Below are positions 61,864-64,000 of a stretch of DNA of 64,000 nucleotides, piece by piece. How positions within the stretch are numbered: position 1 is the stretch's first letter; the number at the start of each line of letters is the position of its first letter. The notes beneath the pieces are model-generated. The model did no database searches. It saw nothing but the letters and a program-made list of their open reading frames with translations, and had not been told where the DNA came from. Origin of the DNA: Gammaproteobacteria bacterium (GTDB lineage: Bacteria > Pseudomonadota > Gammaproteobacteria > Pseudomonadales > Pseudohongiellaceae); the NCBI GenBank assembly GCA_008081045.1, contig VMDC01000020.1:1-64000 (forward strand), in the 5' to 3' direction. The position numbers were made by a program, and so were the translations under genes.

Positions 61864-61910
61864 TGACCCGCGAATGAGCGCCAATCCGCGGCTGTGCCCA
61901 GCCGCGGGTC
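61864..61910. terminator. Nested alternative hairpins between convergent genes
   Basis: CCGCGGCTG (61886-61894) pairs exactly with CAGCCGCGG (61899-61907) around a 4-base loop. GACCCGCG (61864-61871) can instead pair with CGCGGGTC (61903-61910), which shares bases with the first stem. The structure lies between the convergent serine hydrolase and SGNH hydrolase genes. No T-run is present. The surrounding 267 bases contain no credible gene. Confidence 0.4.
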
Positions 61911-61946
61911 GCTGGTGAGTTTGCTGCTGGAAAAGGCGCCTGAGGC

Positions 61947-62864
61947 TCAGTTGCAGTGCAGCGCAGCGCCGGGTCTGTCGAGCTCCAGCGGGCTGGCTTC
62001 TACCCTTCCTTCACTGGCCAGCTGATCATAGGCGGCCTGCTGCAGCATCTGTATCTGAGTCCGTGACATGCCGAGCTCATAGCCCGAACACTCATTCACG
62101 CCCAGGGAGCGTGGATCCAGGCCAGTGAGATTGCCAAACACCACCAGAGCTTCCAGATAGTAGCCGTAGTGACTCGCGTGGTAGTGGTCGTAGCTCCACA
62201 GGTCCACTTTGTCGAGGTCAATGCCATCGTAGGGATTGGGGTCTGCTATGCCGCTGGCCATGGCTCGGGACCAGGCTTCACCGACACCGTTAACGCCTGC
62301 GACGCCGGGTACCGCGGCCGCGAGGTCATAACCGGCGCGAACGTCGAGCGCCATATTTTCGATAGGCTGACCCGTCCATGGCTTATCCGGCAAGTACACC
62401 TGATCGGCCCGCGACCAGGTGGCGGTCAAATACACTTCGACGGCTGCGTTTTTGCTTCTCAGAAAATCCGTCATTGCGGCGACGGTGCTGACCAGTTTGT
62501 CGGGATTACCCGGATCCTGAGCGTCCAGCGTGCTGTAGCCGTGCATGACCACCTGATCAAAAGGGCGTCTCCCAATGATGGCCAGCTTGTTTTCGAGGTG
62601 AAAGTCTATGCCTGCACCACCGCGGGTCTCCAGATAGACGTCGTAATCCAGACCGGCCTGATCGGCGAAAGACTTAAACAGCGCAGGCACTCCGCCGATG
62701 CCTTCGTTGTTGAGATCGGTCACCGTTGACGCGCGGTAGTGTCTTACCGGAGAGCCCCATCCGTAGGTGAAGCTGTTGCCAATGAAAAGCACGCTGGTGC
62801 GTGCCATTGCCACTGTACTCAGGCTTAAGATCAAGAAGGACAGCAGTAGTTGATGAAGTTTCAT
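61947..62864 (-). CDS. Exported SGNH/GDSL-like hydrolase
   Basis: A 305-residue protein with a signal peptide ending TVAMAR. The first SGNH block is VLFIGNSFTYGWG, with Ser as the probable nucleophile. The later DHYHASHYGYYLEALVVFG carries the catalytic His region. Family members are esterases or acyl hydrolases, and some act on polysaccharides. The middle GGAGIDFHLENKL supplies the Gly block. It is divergent from the Tat FAD protein at the window end. Its substrate is unknown. Confidence 0.8.
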   Translation of the reverse strand: MKLHQLLLSFLILSLSTVAMARTSVLFIGNSFTYGWGSPVRHYRASTVTDLNNEGIGGVPALFKSFADQAGLDYDVYLETRGGAGIDFHLENKLAIIGRRPFDQVVMHGYSTLDAQDPGNPDKLVSTVAAMTDFLRSKNAAVEVYLTATWSRADQVYLPDKPWTGQPIENMALDVRAGYDLAAAVPGVAGVNGVGEAWSRAMASGIADPNPYDGIDLDKVDLWSYDHYHASHYGYYLEALVVFGNLTGLDPRSLGVNECSGYELGMSRTQIQMLQQAAYDQLASEGRVEASPLELDRPGAALHCN

Positions 62865-63007
62865 GTAAGGGGTCTCCCTGTCTTGTTTTTATTGTCCGGG
62901 TCTTTTTAGCCGCTCATTTCGAGAGAAACGGAAGGTTCATGCCGGCTTGCCCATGCAGGCAAGACATCTGTTATGCTCAAGCTTAATTCGATAAGAGCGA
63001 GCTCACA

Positions 63008-64000
63008 ATGAAAAATAAAGCTAAGCCGTCGATTACCCGCAGGGATTTTCTGAACGGAGTTGCACTTGGTGTTGCTGCAGGTTCCGGTCTCTCCCCTCTT
63101 GAGCTGCTGGCACAGAGCGGCGGACAGGCCGCGTCATTAAGCGGTTCCTATCCACCTGCCCTGCAGGGTCTGCGGGGCAGCCATGTCGGCTCTTTTGAGA
63201 CCGGTCACGCCATGCGGGACGGACAAAGCTGGACCAGTTCGGATGCCGGCGATGGTCAGTACGATCTGGTGGTTGTCGGTGGCGGCATCAGCGGTCTGGC
63301 CGCAGCGTATTTTTATCGAAAGCAGAACGGGCCGCAGTCCCGGATTCTGATTCTGGATAATCACGATGATTTTGGCGGGCATGCCAAGCGAAACGAGTTC
63401 CGTTATGGGGACAGACTGTATCTGGTGAATGGCGGAACGCTGAATGTAGAAGCTCCGTCGCAGTACAGCACGGTCGCCGCCGGCTTGCTCTGGGAGCTGG
63501 GTATTGATCGCACTCGCTATTTTGAAAAGAACAGGGACATGTTCTCGTTTTACCGGGACAGCGGACTGCAGGGGAGCCGTTTTTTTGATCGCGAATCTTT
63601 CGGTCAGGACAAGCTGGTCGTGGGCTATGACGACTTGCCGATTGCGCAGGCCGTTGCTCAATCTCCCCTGAGCGATGAGGCGAAAAGAGATGTGGTTCGG
63701 CTGTATGAATCGACTGAAAATTACTTTCCCGGACTGACGGCTGAGCAGACCCGGGAAAAACTGACCGGGATGAGCCACGAGGAATATCTGCTCGATGTCG
63801 TCAAGGTACATCCAGATGTTGTGAAATTGTTCCAGTCATCTTTTCACGGTTCTCTGGTCGTCGGGCCGGATGCGATTCCGGCAATTTACTTCCGGGACAA
63901 TGGCTTTCCGGGATTTGCCGGTCTGAATATTGATGATTTGCCCCCGGAGCTGTTGGTGAATGAACCGGGAGGTGCACACGGGCGGGAAAACCGAAGCCGG
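63008..64000 (+). CDS. Tat-exported FAD/NAD(P)-binding protein (3' end beyond window)
   Basis: The first 331 residues are present and the frame is still open at the window edge. A Tat signal, ITRRDFLNGVALGVAAGSG, precedes a dinucleotide-binding fold: DLVVVGGGISGLAAAYFYRKQ, then ILILDNHDDFGGHAKRNEF. The wording FGGHAKRNEF and NGGTLNVEAP suggests an FAD-dependent oxidoreductase of the amine-oxidase/protoporphyrinogen-oxidase-like group. The C-terminal part needed for a firm family call is missing. It is exported folded and is monocistronic as far as can be seen. Confidence 0.82.
   Translation, partial: MKNKAKPSITRRDFLNGVALGVAAGSGLSPLELLAQSGGQAASLSGSYPPALQGLRGSHVGSFETGHAMRDGQSWTSSDAGDGQYDLVVVGGGISGLAAAYFYRKQNGPQSRILILDNHDDFGGHAKRNEFRYGDRLYLVNGGTLNVEAPSQYSTVAAGLLWELGIDRTRYFEKNRDMFSFYRDSGLQGSRFFDRESFGQDKLVVGYDDLPIAQAVAQSPLSDEAKRDVVRLYESTENYFPGLTAEQTREKLTGMSHEEYLLDVVKVHPDVVKLFQSSFHGSLVVGPDAIPAIYFRDNGFPGFAGLNIDDLPPELLVNEPGGAHGRENRSR

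Noticed and set aside
61712-61918. 68-codon plus-strand frame after the second serine hydrolase
   Set aside because: Its composition is unlike a protein, and it runs through the hairpin-rich convergent intergenic region.

Overview
The window looks like a chromosome segment of a heterotrophic, probably marine, gammaproteobacterium. Evidence for this is proteorhodopsin with a retinal-synthesis operon, AlkB with rubredoxin, RdgC, YchJ, paired TonB-dependent receptors, many exported hydrolases and moderately GC-rich coding DNA. The taxon is inferred from gene content and cannot be fixed more precisely from sequence alone. About 52 protein-coding loci are supported. No rRNA, tRNA, insertion sequence, phage or CRISPR array was found.

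Layout. 1-5.2 kb: end of an isoprenylcysteine methyltransferase-like gene, a PvdQ-type acylase lipoprotein, an amidase-family lipoprotein and YchJ. 5.5-10.1 kb: two tandem paralogous TonB-dependent receptors. 10.1-15.1 kb: HisC-like aminotransferase and YjiH-type membrane protein, facing an Lrp regulator and a divergent class V PLP enzyme. 15.1-20.7 kb (minus strand): small membrane protein, DUF885 lipoprotein, rubredoxin overlapping alkB, gamma-glutamyltransferase. 21.1-25.2 kb: class II aldolase, cyclophilin, a decapitated histidine kinase remnant and a redoxin-cytochrome c-copper monooxygenase fusion protein.

25.5-33 kb is the light module. A green-type proton-pumping proteorhodopsin with its own strong terminator is divergent from a tightly overlapping operon crtE-crtI-crtB-crtY-blh-fni. 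The operon makes isoprenoid precursor, GGPP, phytoene, lycopene, beta-carotene and finally retinal, the rhodopsin chromophore. No carotenoid hydroxylase or ketolase is present here, so the product appears to be retinal rather than a xanthophyll.

33-50.9 kb: methyltransferase, threonine aldolase, GMC oxidoreductase with a short BCCT-like transporter, a SRPBCC protein, a Cys-rich protein, an exported triple-repeat carboxymuconolactone-decarboxylase protein, an amino-acid ABC transporter with fused binding protein and permease, then PLP enzymes, NhaC, an amidase, a class C beta-lactamase-like protein and a GST. 51-64 kb: RdgC, Smr protein, ABC-F ATPase, PQQ dehydrogenase with cytochrome c, alkaline-phosphatase superfamily protein, DacB, Tat-exported FAD oxidase, second serine hydrolase, SGNH hydrolase, and a second Tat FAD protein cut by the window end.

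The overall picture is a scavenger of peptides, amino acids, amides, alcohols and hydrocarbons that supplements respiration with light. No wholly new multi-gene system could be proven. The most distinctive items are the three-domain copper protein beside a broken kinase, the triple CMD protein, a 13-bp tandem repeat, a possible leader-ORF chain before a PLP gene, and a GTAAC/GTTAC element between proteorhodopsin and crtE.
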